Source: Jacaranda mimosifolia
Taxonomy: Eukaryota; Streptophyta; Magnoliopsida; Lamiales; Bignoniaceae
Assembly: GCA_018894105.1 (NCBI GenBank)
Contig: CM032126.1
Span: 5,545,001-5,609,000, forward strand
DNA: 64,000 nt
Direction: 5' to 3'
Each line of letters opens with the position of its first letter. The first letter of the stretch is position 1. Positions 23,573 to 35,900 of the stretch are shown piece after piece. Position numbers and translations under genes: made by a program. The notes below the pieces were generated by a model that ran no database searches, was not told the origin of the DNA, and worked only from the letters and a program-made list of their open reading frames with translations.

Positions 23573-24675
23573 TTAGTTAATTAACTGAATTCACCCAAAT
23601 AATTTTAATATTTTTTTTTATTTTCAAGAATAGAAAAATTAAGAAACTTACTGGCCACCAATGTAGGGAGCAAGTTTTTGCGAATTAGCAGGTATGTCTC
23701 ATTGTAATTCAGGAATTATTTCAGTCATTACTCGAACTACCTTTGAATCTTCACTATAACTCTCGTAACACCGCCCCCATCTTGGATCCATGCATACCTG
23801 TTAATGGAACAAATTTTTTGACATTTAACTATTAATTAATACATTATACTCTTCTGAACATAGATTATATCAAGCTGGTTAATTACCGCAATACAAGGTG
23901 CGAAAGTATAAGGAATTCCGGTAGCTCTAACTTTAAGAGCAGTTGCAGCTCCAATTTTCTTGACTAATTGAGGGTCTCTATTCAAATAAAACACTTCTCA
24001 TGATCAAGAAATAATCAGTACCTGCAACCTCAATTTTGTTTAAACGGGGTGCAACACATTGGATAATAATTCTTAATTTGATAACACAAATTTCTCTGAA
24101 GACAAATATTTTACCACACTGTTGCTAGAACTGTGCAAAAAGAAACAATATCTGCAAAAATACTTGCCTAGTAGCACCTAGACCAATGTTGTGGGGGAAA
24201 ATTGTTGCCTTGTAGACGTTGTTGTTTCCGTGAATTGCATCAATCACATAAATCATCGGTATCCCAAGACTAGTGGATAAGGAGCCCTTCTGAAAATCAT
24301 TCACCATATCAATCCATGTCTCAGGAAATGCTTGTGGAGCCGGAACACTGCCTGGACCACTCAACACACTGCCTGCACGTGCCAAACTCAAGGCTTATAT
24401 ATATTTAAGAAAATATTAATTTGAGAGAAGCATTGAAATGGTTAAGGACCTATGAGATACTTCTTCATGACTTCAGCTGATACCACGGATAGATCAATTT
24501 GTGTCATTTGAGCGATCTTCTCCTCTAAGGTCATCCTGTTTATTAGGTCCGTGATTCTCCGATTTATTGGCTGTTTTGGATCTTTGTATGTCATATCTCT
24601 GCATTTGCTATAGCTGTCCAGCAAAATAAAACTAAAACTACCCCAATCAACAAACAATATAGGAGCTTTCTCCAT

Positions 24676-25302
24676 ATCTTTTTTTCTCTGTACTGGATTG
24701 GATCCTGTTGTGACACCAAGGATTCAATGACCTCTCTGCCGAACTCGAAGGAGGAAGAACCCTGATGCGATCGAGCTGCAATGTGTGCGCCGGTGAATTG
24801 TTCAGAAGTTCAAAACAGAAGAGAAAGAGAGGTCGAGAGAGAGAGAGAAAAGAAAAGGAATATGGAAATTGCATTCAGCTGGAATCTTTCTTCAACGAAT
24901 AATTTCAGCTGAGCAAACTAACAAAATAAGTAATATTATCCCAACAATTGTACGATTTAATACCTCAACTGATTAATTAGGCAATCTCTAACCCTAATAT
25001 GAGTACTGGAACGTTGTTGTCTTTTTAAGTGGGACCGCGCTGGTCGTCTGCGTACTATTTTTTTTTAAAGCTGATCCAATAAAAAGGTCGAGTGACATCA
25101 TTTTGTACAAGTGCGTTCAAAGATTTGAAAAAAAAAAAAAAAGAACGACTCTTAAAAAAGTATCAATTTCGCTTTGCATGGTTAGCTTGTAATAGATCCA
25201 TAAAGCTCCCCTCCTATAATTTGGCGTTAGGATCAATAGAACAACAATTTTGAAGGGATACATTATTTGAAATTAACCATATAATCTATCTATACTATTA
25301 TA
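24676..25302 (-). promoter_or_regulatory. 5' leader and upstream region of GH3 copy A
   Basis: It contains a (GA)n tract at about 24834-24850 and an AATTTGGCGTTAGGATC block near 25220 that also occurs at about 31996 (ghost copy) and, with changes, 43500 (copy C). The region is cut by a Helitron 3' end at 25303, so copy A has lost contact with the TATA box seen upstream of the other copies. At 25285-25302 an 18-base plus-strand Helitron 5' end (TCTATCTATACTATTATA) abuts it. Confidence 0.6.
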
Positions 25303-28300
25303 CTAGTATTATTTCATAGCTATGCACACATCTTTAAAATTACTATATATTAATGTAATTTTTGAAATATAAATATAATTAAAAATAACGATAGAGAAAT
25401 AAAAATATCGTAAAAATGTTCATGTAATTAGTAAAATTGAATATTAGTTTTCAAAATGGTGAAGTAAAATTAAATTTAAAGCTTGGAACATATAAAGACA
25501 TCTCATATGCATGATGTCATGAAAAATAAATTTCTAAATTATTCAGCGAGAAATTAAAAAAATTCAAAACTTCAAAATATAAAAGTTTATGAATATGATT
25601 ATATACTTTATTAAAAAGAAGAAAATATTATAAAATCAAAAACTAATTGCTTTCATAAATAAAAATACATAAGAAAGATATAGGACACAAGATTGATGGT
25701 TTAAAAACTGTTTGAAAAAAACTAAAAATTATAATACTTTAAGATTACTTTAGACTTAAAAGATGATGATATATGTTAAGTTAAAATTTAAAATATAAAG
25801 AATTAAATAATATATTGCCTGACAAGAATTTTAAAAAGTCTTATTTAATTTTAATTTTTGATTAAAAATTCATTAAGCCAAGAGAAAACTATGATGGGGA
25901 TGATAAAAAAAAAAGGTTAAAAATCAAACAAATATATAAAATAATTATAAAGTTGAAATCAATATTAGAATATAAGTTGATAGAAACCTCTTAAGTTGAC
26001 TCATAAGTTAATTATTGAATAATTAAGTGAAAAAAAGAGTTCGACATTAGTAATATAAAGTTAAAATTATAGTAAATTGATAAAGTAACTATAAACTCTA
26101 AATTGCTCTTAACATAGGAATTAGTAATAGGATATGAGGATGAAATTAGAATGTAAAACAAAATATAGAAAAAAATGAATAATTATGTTCATTCTCAAAT
26201 TTTTTGTATAAATATAATTGGATCTTCATATTATATTTCAAAAATAGCAGATAAAAGTGAATAACAAAAAAAGTTATTAACATTTCAAACAAGCAAAATT
26301 TAAAAATAAAAAGTAAAATTGATACATATTGTGATGGATTAAGTAATGACCAGTGTTATAAATTTAAAAACTTATTGGGTGTATTTTTTTTATTGAAATA
26401 ACCATCTTTGATTATTTTTTTTAAATAGATCAAAAAAAGATCTAAGAATATATATTAATGAAGTAATATATAAATTTTTTAAAAAGAAGTTCAACTTATA
26501 CATACTGACATAATTACATGTATATGAATAGAAAATAAAAATTAAAGGACATACTTTTAAAATTATAAATATTCAAAAAGTAAAATAAAATTTAAAAATA
26601 GTAAAACCAAAGAATGATCTCATCCTATAAAATTATAAACTTAGATGGACAAAAAAATAAAATAAAAGATAGAATTTAAAAATAAATTGAAAAACTTAAC
26701 GAATAAATTGACAACTTGATTCAAAGAATGAGTAAAAGGATACTAAAAGTATAATAAGTTAAATAAAATAAAAATCAAATGAAAAAATTTATCAACAAAT
26801 AAAGAGAAAAATATAACTAATAAAAATGAAACAAAATTAACAAATATTAAGAGTGTTTAATATATATATATCATCTCCTAAAATTATAAAATTAAATGAA
26901 TAAAAAGAGAAATAAAAAATTAAAAAATTAAATAAAAAATTGATAACTTAAAATAAGTAATAAATAAAAAAGATATAAAATTTTACAAATTTAATAGCAA
27001 TAAAAGTTAAATGATATACTTTATTTAATGATGAAAAGAAAATTATAGCATTAAAATTCAAAAAATTCCTTCCATCATTTAACATACCCAAAATGAACAA
27101 AAATAAAATAAAATCAAATAAGTGAACAATAAAATCAAACTGATATGGAATGGCCCAAGTGCTTAGGCCCAAAACCAGTAAGGCCCAGTATGGGATGGCC
27201 CAAGTGCTCGATACCCAGTTTGGGACTCAGGGTCCATATGTCTCATCGACTAGATCTGCCCAGGCCCAATCAAGCGCCCAAGGCCCACGGGATTCCTCGA
27301 CCTAAGCCGACCTGGTCGAGGTCGAGAACAATACAGTACTCTGCCATCGCATTAAATGTACTGACGGGCGCCACGCCTCTGCATTAATGGCGCATGCCAT
27401 TCCCCTCACTGTCTGACACAGCAGGCGCCGCTACAGTGTACTATCTTGTCCTTGAAACCTGGAAGGACAGTTAGCTGGAAATATTCAAACAGGGAAAATG
27501 ACTAATTACCCCTGGCACAAGGCTAGGGAACCCTGGATGTACCGAAGGGTTCCCAAACATTTCATAGAAGGGAGAAGGATATTGATATGGGATGGCCCAA
27601 GTGCTTAGACCCAAAACTAGCAAGGCCCAATATGGGATGGCCCAAGTGCTCGATACCCAGTTTGGGGTTCAGGGCCTGTATGTCTTATCGACTTCATTCG
27701 ATCAGATCTGCCCAGGCCCAGTCAAGCGCCCAAGGCCCACGGGATTCCTCGACCTAAGTCGACCTGGTCGAGGTTGACCCTGAGGTCGAGAACAGTACAG
27801 TACTCTGCCACCGCATTAAATATACTGACGGGCGCCACGCCTCCGCATTAATGGCGTATGCCATCCCCCTCACCGTCTGACACAACAGGCGCCGCTACAA
27901 TGTACTATCTTGTCCTTGAAATCTAGAAGGATAGTTAGCTGAAAATATTCAAACAGGAAAAATGACCAATTACCCCTAACACAAGACTAGGGGCCCCTAG
28001 ATGTATCGAGGGGCTACCCAGACATTTCCTAGAAGGGAGAAGGATAAAAATACCCTCAATCCAACCTTCTAAAGGTACGCACTCATATGCACTCAAAAGC
28101 TTTTACTCCGTTGCTCGATTTCTGAGGTCGATTTCTACTGACTTGAGCTAGGGCCTAAGCCGAGGGCCTCTTGGCTAGCCTAATGGTTACTGTGATTGCA
28201 GGATTCTTCCCTAACTTAGCAGGAACCCAAACCTCCCAGGTCAAGTTCTACTCGGATTCAAACCCAGACTCTTATCCAGTGGATTGAACCCTCATCCAAA

Positions 28301-28740
28301 CGAATAATAAACAATTTGAAGAATGAAATAAAAAGGCACACAAAATGAGAGAGAGAAAAAAAATGTATAGATAGTGGTGTACATATAAATTTGTTATTAA
28401 AGACAATAGAAAAATAATGAATAACTTATCAAATTATAAAGTTCAAATGATCAAGGAATCTTCCACATATTGAGGGTTGAGATGAAAGAGATTTTGTAGA
28501 TAATATGTAATCGTTTTTTGATATTAGAGATAAATAAATGATAATTTATTCTAATCAATAAAATAATTTAAAAAATTTATTTATTTTTAAAATAAATAAA
28601 TTATATCAAATTTAATAACCAAAAATCAATTTTAAAATTTAAATAAAAACTCAAAATTCTAAAAATTTATAATTTGATCAAAATTTTATAATTGTGGGTC
28701 CCACGCTATTGTGTTATCTATTATAGTATAAATGGATAGA
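25303..28740 (-). mobile_element. Non-autonomous Helitron carrying a nested LTR
   Basis: On the minus strand the 3' end is a weak GCATAGCTATG hairpin followed by CTAG (25303-25306). The 5' end is near 28740, where GTGGGTCCCACGCTATTGTG is followed by a TATAGTATAAATGGATAGATA tail. The body matches 28934-30950 over long AT-rich stretches on both sides of the nested LTR. No Rep/helicase coding is present. Confidence 0.6.
27141..28296 (+). mobile_element. TGATATGG-family LTR with internal 442-bp duplication, TSD CAAAC
   Basis: It starts TGATATGGAATGGCCCAAG and ends near ACCCTCATC. CAAAC flanks it at 27136-27140 and 28297-28301. The first 442 bases are repeated from 27583, so the element holds two starts and one end. 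The final CA of the LTR is changed or lost. It is GC-richer than the Helitron around it. It is on the strand opposite to the copy at 11751-12600. The short open frames it contains are not called as genes. Confidence 0.7.
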
Positions 28741-28933
28741 TATATTTTGAATTTCAGATGAAATAAAATTAGAGATAACATACAATCATATCTGTTGATA
28801 TAATAATCAACAACTATTCAAAATTTTTTAATTGAATTAAAATATTCAAAATTCTAAGAAATTGACATTTGGCCAAAATTGAACAATTAGAATCAAAATT
28901 ACAGAATTGTGGGTCTTACACCATTGTGCTATA
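28741..28933 (-). mobile_element. Helitron 5'-end fragment
   Basis: About 190 bases match the 5' terminal part of the neighbouring Helitrons (GAATTGTGGGTCTTACACC, then ATTGTGCTATA) but stop where the next Helitron begins at CTAG 28934. It is a stub left by a later insertion into the 5' end. Confidence 0.55.
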
Positions 28934-30950
28934 CTAGCATTGTTCCCATGCTATGCACGGACTTTTACGAATACTATATATTAACGTTACTCTAAATCAT
29001 AGATAAATTAACAATTAATATAAAAATAAAATATTACAAAAAATGCTCAATTAATGAGTAAAACAAAATATTACCATAACATTTAAAAATTTAGCATTAA
29101 AAGTTTGAAACATGTAAAGACATCAAATAATTGATGTGTTATATACATGATATTATGGGAAAATGAATTTAAAAATTATTCAATAAGAAGTTAAAAAAAC
29201 TTAAAACTTAAAACATATGAGTAAGATTATAATTTACTCAAAAGATAGAAAATATTACAATAAAAACTAGAAGATAGTTGTATTAAAAAATACAAAAATA
29301 TATAGAACATGAGATTAATGGGCTAAAAAGTCATTAAAAAAAAAAAACTTAGAAGTGTAACATTTAAAGACTACTTTAAACTAAAAAGAAGATGACTATA
29401 TATTAAGTTGAAAGTTAAAATATATAGAATTACATAATAGTCCACAAAAAATTTAAAGAAAAGTATATCTTATTTTAATTTTTTATTAAATCAACCAAGT
29501 CAATACAAAACTATGATAATAAAGATAAAAAAATAAAAAAAAGATTAAATTATGCCTATCAATATTATAAACTTAAAAAATTAATGAATGTATTTTCTAT
29601 TGATAATATCATCTCATAATTTTTCATAGAAATCAATTAAGTTTAAAGAATATATATAGATCAAGTAGTATATAGGCTTTTCGAAAAGAGTTAGAATTAT
29701 ATATATTATACATATATAATTGCATATATATGAGAAAAAAAATAAAATTCATGGACTTAGAAAATTATAATTCAAAAAATAAAAAATTCTAAAAATATTA
29801 AACCAAAATAATAAATTTCATCCTATAAAATAGTAAATTTAGAGAACAAAAAAAAAAGGCTTAAAAATAAAAAGCAAATTAACTAATAACTTGATTGAAA
29901 GAATGAATGAAAAAAATACTAAATGTAAAATAAGATTTTTCCAAACAATTGGAAAAATAAAAAAATAAATGAAATAAATAATAGAATTTATCAATGGACT
30001 AAAGCAAAAAATATAGCAATTAAAATTTAACAAATTATAAAATATTAAAAATAATGAATATACCTCATCTTGCAAAATTACAAAATTAAATGATAAAAAA
30101 GTGAAAGATAAAAAATTAAATAAATAATTTGATAACTTAAACTAAGTAATAAACAAAAAAGATATAAAAGGTATAGAATTTTAACAATAAAAATTAGATA
30201 ACAGACTTTATTCATAGTTTAAGAGAAAATTATAAGCATTAGAAACGAAAAAGTCTCTTCCATAACATAACAAAACTAAACTAATAAAATGAAATCAAAA
30301 CGCTGAACAAAGAAAAATCAAGCAACGAATTAATAACTTGAAGAATGAAAGAATAACACACACAAAGAGGTAGAGAAAAAGAAATGCTAGAGAATTGAAA
30401 GTATTAATAAAATGACTTTCAAAATACTCTATTTATGGTGGTATAGATGTAAATTAGTTATTAGAGATAAGAGAAAAATTAAGGAATCATCTATATATTG
30501 AGAGTAGAGATGGAAAATATTTTGTAGATAGAATACAATCATATTTTGGTATTACAGATAAATAAAGAATGATTTGTTCCAATCAAAAAAAGATTTTAAA
30601 AATCTTGATACATTTAAATGAAAAAATAATATCGAATTGTGGAGTTTGAATGATTTAGGAATCATCTATATATTGAGAGTAGAGATGAAAAATATTTTGT
30701 ATATAGAATGCAATTGTATTATGGTATTACAGATAAATAAAGAATGATTCGTTCCAATAGAAAAAAAAGATTAAATATCTTGATACATTTAAATGAAAAA
30801 ATAATATCAAATTAATAACCAATAATAAAATAATTTTTTTAATTTAATTAAAAAACTCAGAATTCTAAGAATTTAGAATTTGATCAAAATTGTATAATTG
30901 TGGGTCCCACAACGTTGTGCTAGATATAATAGTATAGATAGATAGATAGA
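28934..30950 (-). mobile_element. Non-autonomous Helitron, about 2.0 kb
   Basis: The 3' end is CTAG at 28934-28937, preceded on the minus strand by a CGTGCATAGCATG imperfect hairpin. The 5' end, near 30950, reads on the minus strand TCTATCTATCTATACTATT. A tandem duplication of about 180 bases near its 5' part repeats AATCATCTATATATTGAGAG at 30482 and 30660. No coding capacity is seen. Confidence 0.6.
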
Positions 30951-31500
30951 TATGCATAGAAGAGTTTTAAAATATCTAAACATCTATAATATTATCTCAT
31001 CAATGATATGAAAGAATTCCTTTATTTAATGAAGATTTTTCTTTTAAAATATAATATATCCATATCAGTTAGAGATAAATAAGAATAAATATCTTTAAAA
31101 AGAAAATAAATAATATCATATTTAATAACCAATAATTAATGAATTTTTTTGAATTTAATTAAAAAACTTAAAATTCTAAGAATTTGCCACTTGGCCAAAT
31201 TTGCAATCAAAATTGAGTAATTGTGGGTCTTATATATACCGTTGTACTATATATAAAAGTATAGATAGATAGATAGATATATCACACTTTTGTGCTCATC
31301 TAATTGTGAAATTTTGTCCACATGTCAAATTCTTAGAATTTAGAATTTTTTAATTCAATTAAAAAAATTATTAATTTTTTATTATTATATCTAACCAATA
31401 TAATTGTATTTTATCTCTCATTTTCTTTCACCTGAAATTCAAAATATGTTTGATGATATTTTATAATCTTTATTTGATAGAAAATTTAATATTTAATAAA
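30951..31500. mobile_element. Further Helitron 5'-end fragments, one inverted
   Basis: 30970-31280 repeats the family's 5' terminal block, ending in a TATAAAAGTATAGATAGATAG tail. 31290-31450 carries the same block in the opposite orientation (AATTCTTAGAATTTAGAATT). The two face each other across a (GATA)n tract. Confidence 0.5.
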
Positions 31501-31539
31501 TTCAAAAATGTTTAAGTGTATTAAAACTCTTCTATGAGA

Positions 31540-32620
31540 TACCAAGAATTCAATGATCAAACTGCCAAACTCGACGGAGGAAGACCTGATGTGAGCTGCA
31601 ATGTATGTGCTGGTGAATTGTTTAGAAGAGAGAGAGAGAGAATGGAAATTGCATTCAGCCTAATAATCTTCAATGAATTAATAACTTCAGTCATCTGATC
31701 AGCAAACAAACAAAATAAGTAACTAAATTGCATTTAATACCTTAATTGTTTAATTAGGCAATCCCTAACCCTAATATCAGTGGAACGACATTGTCTTATT
31801 AAGTGGGACCGGGTTGTTCTGCTTAATATATTTTTTAAAGCCGATCCAACTGAAAAAAAATACAACGACATCGTTTTGTACAAATGCGTTTACAAACTTA
31901 TAAAAAAAACAAACGACTTTTAAATAGAACATATTGATCTTGCTTTACATGATTTAGTATGTAATAGATCCATATACAGCTCTCCCCCTACAATTTGGCG
32001 TTAGGATCAGTAGAACAACAATTTTGAAGGGATATAATTTATATTATATTCAAATTTCAAAGAGGTTGACAATATATTCTTTTAAAATTGACTATTTCTT
32101 CATTTGTTAGGGTGTCCAGAAATATTTTTGATTAGTAAATAGTTATATGAACAAATGAATCATATGTACTTGAGAAATGGGAAGACTTGCAATTATAAAT
32201 TGTATCACCGCTTTGTGAAAAATCTTTCAATATACATATATTAGATATATCAAGTGGTGAAATAATCTCTCTCCTAAATTTTCATTTTTATGTTTTAACT
32301 GATGCACAAAAACAATATGTCTTATGTAATTAGTATATTTATGTGTGAGGTTGACACACTGGCATATGTAACAGGAAAACAACTCTCCAATTTTCTAATT
32401 ACAAAAAAGATAATAATCCTTCAAAATTTAAACACAATCCAATTTTGACATTTCAAAATTCAGTTCATAACATGTGTGATTGTGCAGTAGCTTAAATTGA
32501 ACTCAGAAAGTTGAACTAGTGACTGAAAAATGAAAACAGATTACAGTTTTCGCTTCTTGAGAGAGAGAGAGACTTGGAATTAAGAAATAGCGTGGGAAAG
32601 AGGTGGAATTTATAGAGAAA
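31540..32620 (-). promoter_or_regulatory. Orphan GH3 promoter/leader ('ghost' copy)
   Basis: 31540-32040 aligns with 24710-25265, the leader of copy A, and 32330-32615 aligns with the upstream part of copy B (37170-37555). The conserved TATA box, read on the minus strand as CTATAAATTCC, is at 32608-32614, with a short (GA)n tract at 32563-32574. Homology stops right where a start codon would be expected (about 31500-31540), and Helitron DNA follows. The coding part of a fourth GH3 copy has therefore been lost from this place. Confidence 0.7.
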
Positions 32621-32962
32621 AATTGTGAATTATTTTGGTTGACAAGTAGGGATTTTGTATGCATGGTTTAATATGATCTGGTATGGTGGTATCTATTAGA
32701 TCATAAACAATTAACAAAAATATTCTATTTATTTCCCAAGTGCAATACTTTACGTAATTTAATATTTTAAATTTATACTTTATATAGGTAACGAAGATAT
32801 ATATATATATATATATATATATCCATTTCTGCGTCCTCAAAAAGGAGATTAAAAATAAATAGGAGACCAAGTAGGAGTGTTGGCAATCAAGAGAACAATC
32901 TATTGAAGAAACTCATAAAGAACCAGCTGTAACTTAATATTTTCAGATACCACAATGAGTAT
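32621..32962. other. Intergenic spacer 3' of GH3 copy B
   Basis: It holds a (TA)n microsatellite at about 32796-32822. The last 80 bases match the spacer 3' of copy C (39170-39258), including the shared string GAGTGTTGGCAATC. Confidence 0.6.
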
Positions 32963-35900
32963 CTAGTTGGTCTTTGCAGGTTGTGTGGTGAGTCCATATC
33001 CAAATGGGAATAGAGGGTCATAATGCCGATCCCCAACATTCATAGGAAGTTGATCAACAGTCTTGAACCATGTACGAGGAAGCTTTCCAGTAAAACCATA
33101 GTCGCCGAACAAAACATCAGCAACACCTTGTCCTTCGGTTCCTGGAAGCCAAGCAGCCACAAGTGCATCAATTTGGGCAAGATATGGTTGAATCACTACC
33201 GGACGACCTGTGATGAGAAGGACAACACATTCCACTGTGGAACAGACATTTGTCATAATACTAGGTCCTGGATCAGCAAGTGTCAAGTTTAGGCTGTCCC
33301 CAAATGTTTCTGCATATGGTGGTTCCCCTACCACGACAATGGCATGTGAGAAGTTGTTGGACTTTACATATTCAGAATCTGGATTCTCTCTGAATATGAC
33401 TTCTGTTGTTGGGTCTACTGAATTTCTTATGGCAGTCAGGATTGTAGTTCCTGATAATTGAAAAGAAGAAATCAAATATAGAGTCAGTTGCACGGTGACT
33501 TTTTGCATATTATGATTGCTGCTCTGAAGATATTAAGTTAGTCCTTGAATAGAGGTGGTATTAAGAATATTGAAAAAACAAATATTTGATGGATGAAAAT
33601 GAAGAGGCAATTAAAGTAGAAGAATAATAGATTTACCAGCTGTGATATTGCCGCTCTGTCCCTGCCATTGAATCGTCCAACCACCACACTGATAACCAAT
33701 ATTGTCGGCATGGGTTCCTGCAATGAGAATCTTTGGTGCCTTCTTAGGAAGTGGGATCAATGGCTTATCTGCAGATTGACCGTTCTTGAGCAGCACAAGT
33801 GATTTTCTTACTGCTTCTCTTGCCAGTTCTCTGTGTTCCTGTCAAATTTTCAGACATGCATACTGAGCAGATGAACATAGTCTATTCTTGAAAGATCTTT
33901 CAAAAACCTCAATCAAAGTGAATTTTCCAACTAACCTGACTTCCCAAGTACTTTGTCATGCTATAATCAGCCAATGGGTGTTCAAATAGACCCATCGTGA
34001 ATTTAACTCTTAAAATCCTCTTCACAGCATCATCGATTCGGCTCATTGAAATGAAGTTATTTTTCACCAAGAAGGTGAGACCATCAATGAACTCTGTGTA
34101 GTTGTATGGAACCATAATCTGCATTATATGGTAACTTATTTAATTACTTCTTCCCAAGTTGACTTGTATAAAATCTTTCAAGCAGTGAAGCAAAGAAACG
34201 TCAAAGCTATTACACCAACCATGTCAATTCCAGCACTAACTCCAGCAAGGATTGAATATGTATAGTTCGCGTGAGGTGGAGAAGTAATTCTGTCAATTCC
34301 CTGCCAATCTGATATGACAAAGCCCTGGAGTATTTTATAAGTGTTAGTCAACTTTGTTTATTTTGTGGGCACGAAAATTTAGAGTTGAAGACTTGAAGTC
34401 CTTAGGAAAAATTACTCTGAAGCGCATTATTTTTTTGAGAAAGCCAGTGATGAGATCACGATTAGCATGCATTTTTATTCCATTCCAGCTTGAGTATGAG
34501 ATCATGACTGTTGAAACTCCCTTGATGATCGAATCGTAGTAGGCTGGCATATGGATGCTAAGTAATCCATGCCTGGTTGCCACTGTGTTATTCTCATTTA
34601 TCCCTTCGGTCGTTCCTCCATCACCAACATAGTGTTTGGCGCATGCTATAACCTTTTGTCTGAACAAAGAAAAGCCCATACAAATAGACAAACTTAATAA
34701 CAAAGTTCCAAAGAGAAAAGAGAGAGAAAGGGGGATATTATATGTCTATGGTATTAAATTTTGACGAAATCAAAATGCAATTGTATATGCTGCAGCCACA
34801 AATATAAGTTATTGTCAAAACATCGCCAAAAATTTGGTATTACATAGGCGACATTAATACTTTGCAAATGAAGTCGATCCCCTTAATCAAAATAGGTCTG
34901 TCAATGGGTACGGTAATACTCGATTCACGCTCAAAAAGTCATGCCCATATTTATACTCATATTTATTAAAGATAATGTAATGAATATGAGTAGAATTTAC
35001 ACTCAAAATTACCTATGTATCCACATCCAAGAATTACTCATTATCTTATACTTAGATTTAACTTATCAACATAAAAATTATCTATACCGACATTAGATCT
35101 ATACTAGTGATAAACTTTATATATATATATATATATATAATTTTAATTAAAACTTTCTATATATAAAACATTTATATATAATTTTAGTTATGATAAAAAT
35201 AAAAAATAATTAAATTAAATGAAATTAAATATAGAAAATACTTTTTTGTAGTTCATTTAGGTACCAGAATTTGACTAATTAGATAATTGGTACCAGAATT
35301 ACAGATTGACGGTAACAAATGAATCTATAATATCAAATTGCACATAAGTTTAGGTACCAGTAAACTTTTTATATATAATTTTAATTACATTAAAAATAAA
35401 AATTAATGAAATTAAATTTAATAACAAAATTAAATTAAATATAAAAATATTCTTTTTATATAAAATGCCAAATAATATTTTTAGTGTATATTGATAGAAT
35501 TAGTCTATACATTAAAAATATAAGTCTAGTAAATTGGATCTAGTGAATCTAAGATTAGATAAGATAAAATGAAATAAAAATATTTTTATTTGGATATTTT
35601 AGAATTCTAAATTGAGTAGGCTCATATCCTACCCATCCACATGCCTAAACCAAGTCAAAAATCTGATTCCTTGACAACAATGTTGAACCCATGTCCCGAT
35701 TTGTTTTTTGTTTTTGGCTTAGCTGCTTTTTATTTTTTATTCACACTTTGACTGCAATTATTGCCCATGTTAGTAGTTGTTAGCATTTTGCAAAAATGCC
35801 AAAGTAGGTGCTTTGTCGTTGGTCTCATGGCTGAGGCATTTATCCTCCACATGGAAGTTTCTATTTGGATTTTCATTCTTGCATATTAAACCAAACTTGT

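Larger units (their letters stand above)
14296..24675 (-). pseudogene. GH3 beta-glucosidase, copy A (decayed, split by insertions)
   Basis: All nine exons of the family can still be placed: 24675-24450, 24372-24168, 23977-23887, 23797-23652, about 21077-20843, 20760-20656, 20550-20368, 20269-20185 plus 15074-14953, and 14774-14296. Lesions seen: TGA in exon 4 (23699-23701), TGA in exon 5 (21028-21030), a one-base deletion in exon 5 near 20886, and two stops in exon 8 (15050-15052 TGA, 15005-15007 TAA). The signal-peptide segment of exon 1 is scrambled by a net +4 then -1 change that restores the frame at K-D-P-K-Q-P. A Ty1-copia element lies inside exon 8, and a LTR-like insertion abuts exon 5 in intron 4. 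The GH3 motifs D-W-Q-G-I-D and E-N-P-D survive, but the gene cannot make a normal protein. Confidence 0.9.

Noticed and set aside
33023..33461. Plus-strand frames of 83-89 codons opposite GH3 exon 9
   Set aside because: They recur opposite exon 9 in all three copies (14534, 33210, 39506) only because the coding strand is conserved; they are antisense shadows.
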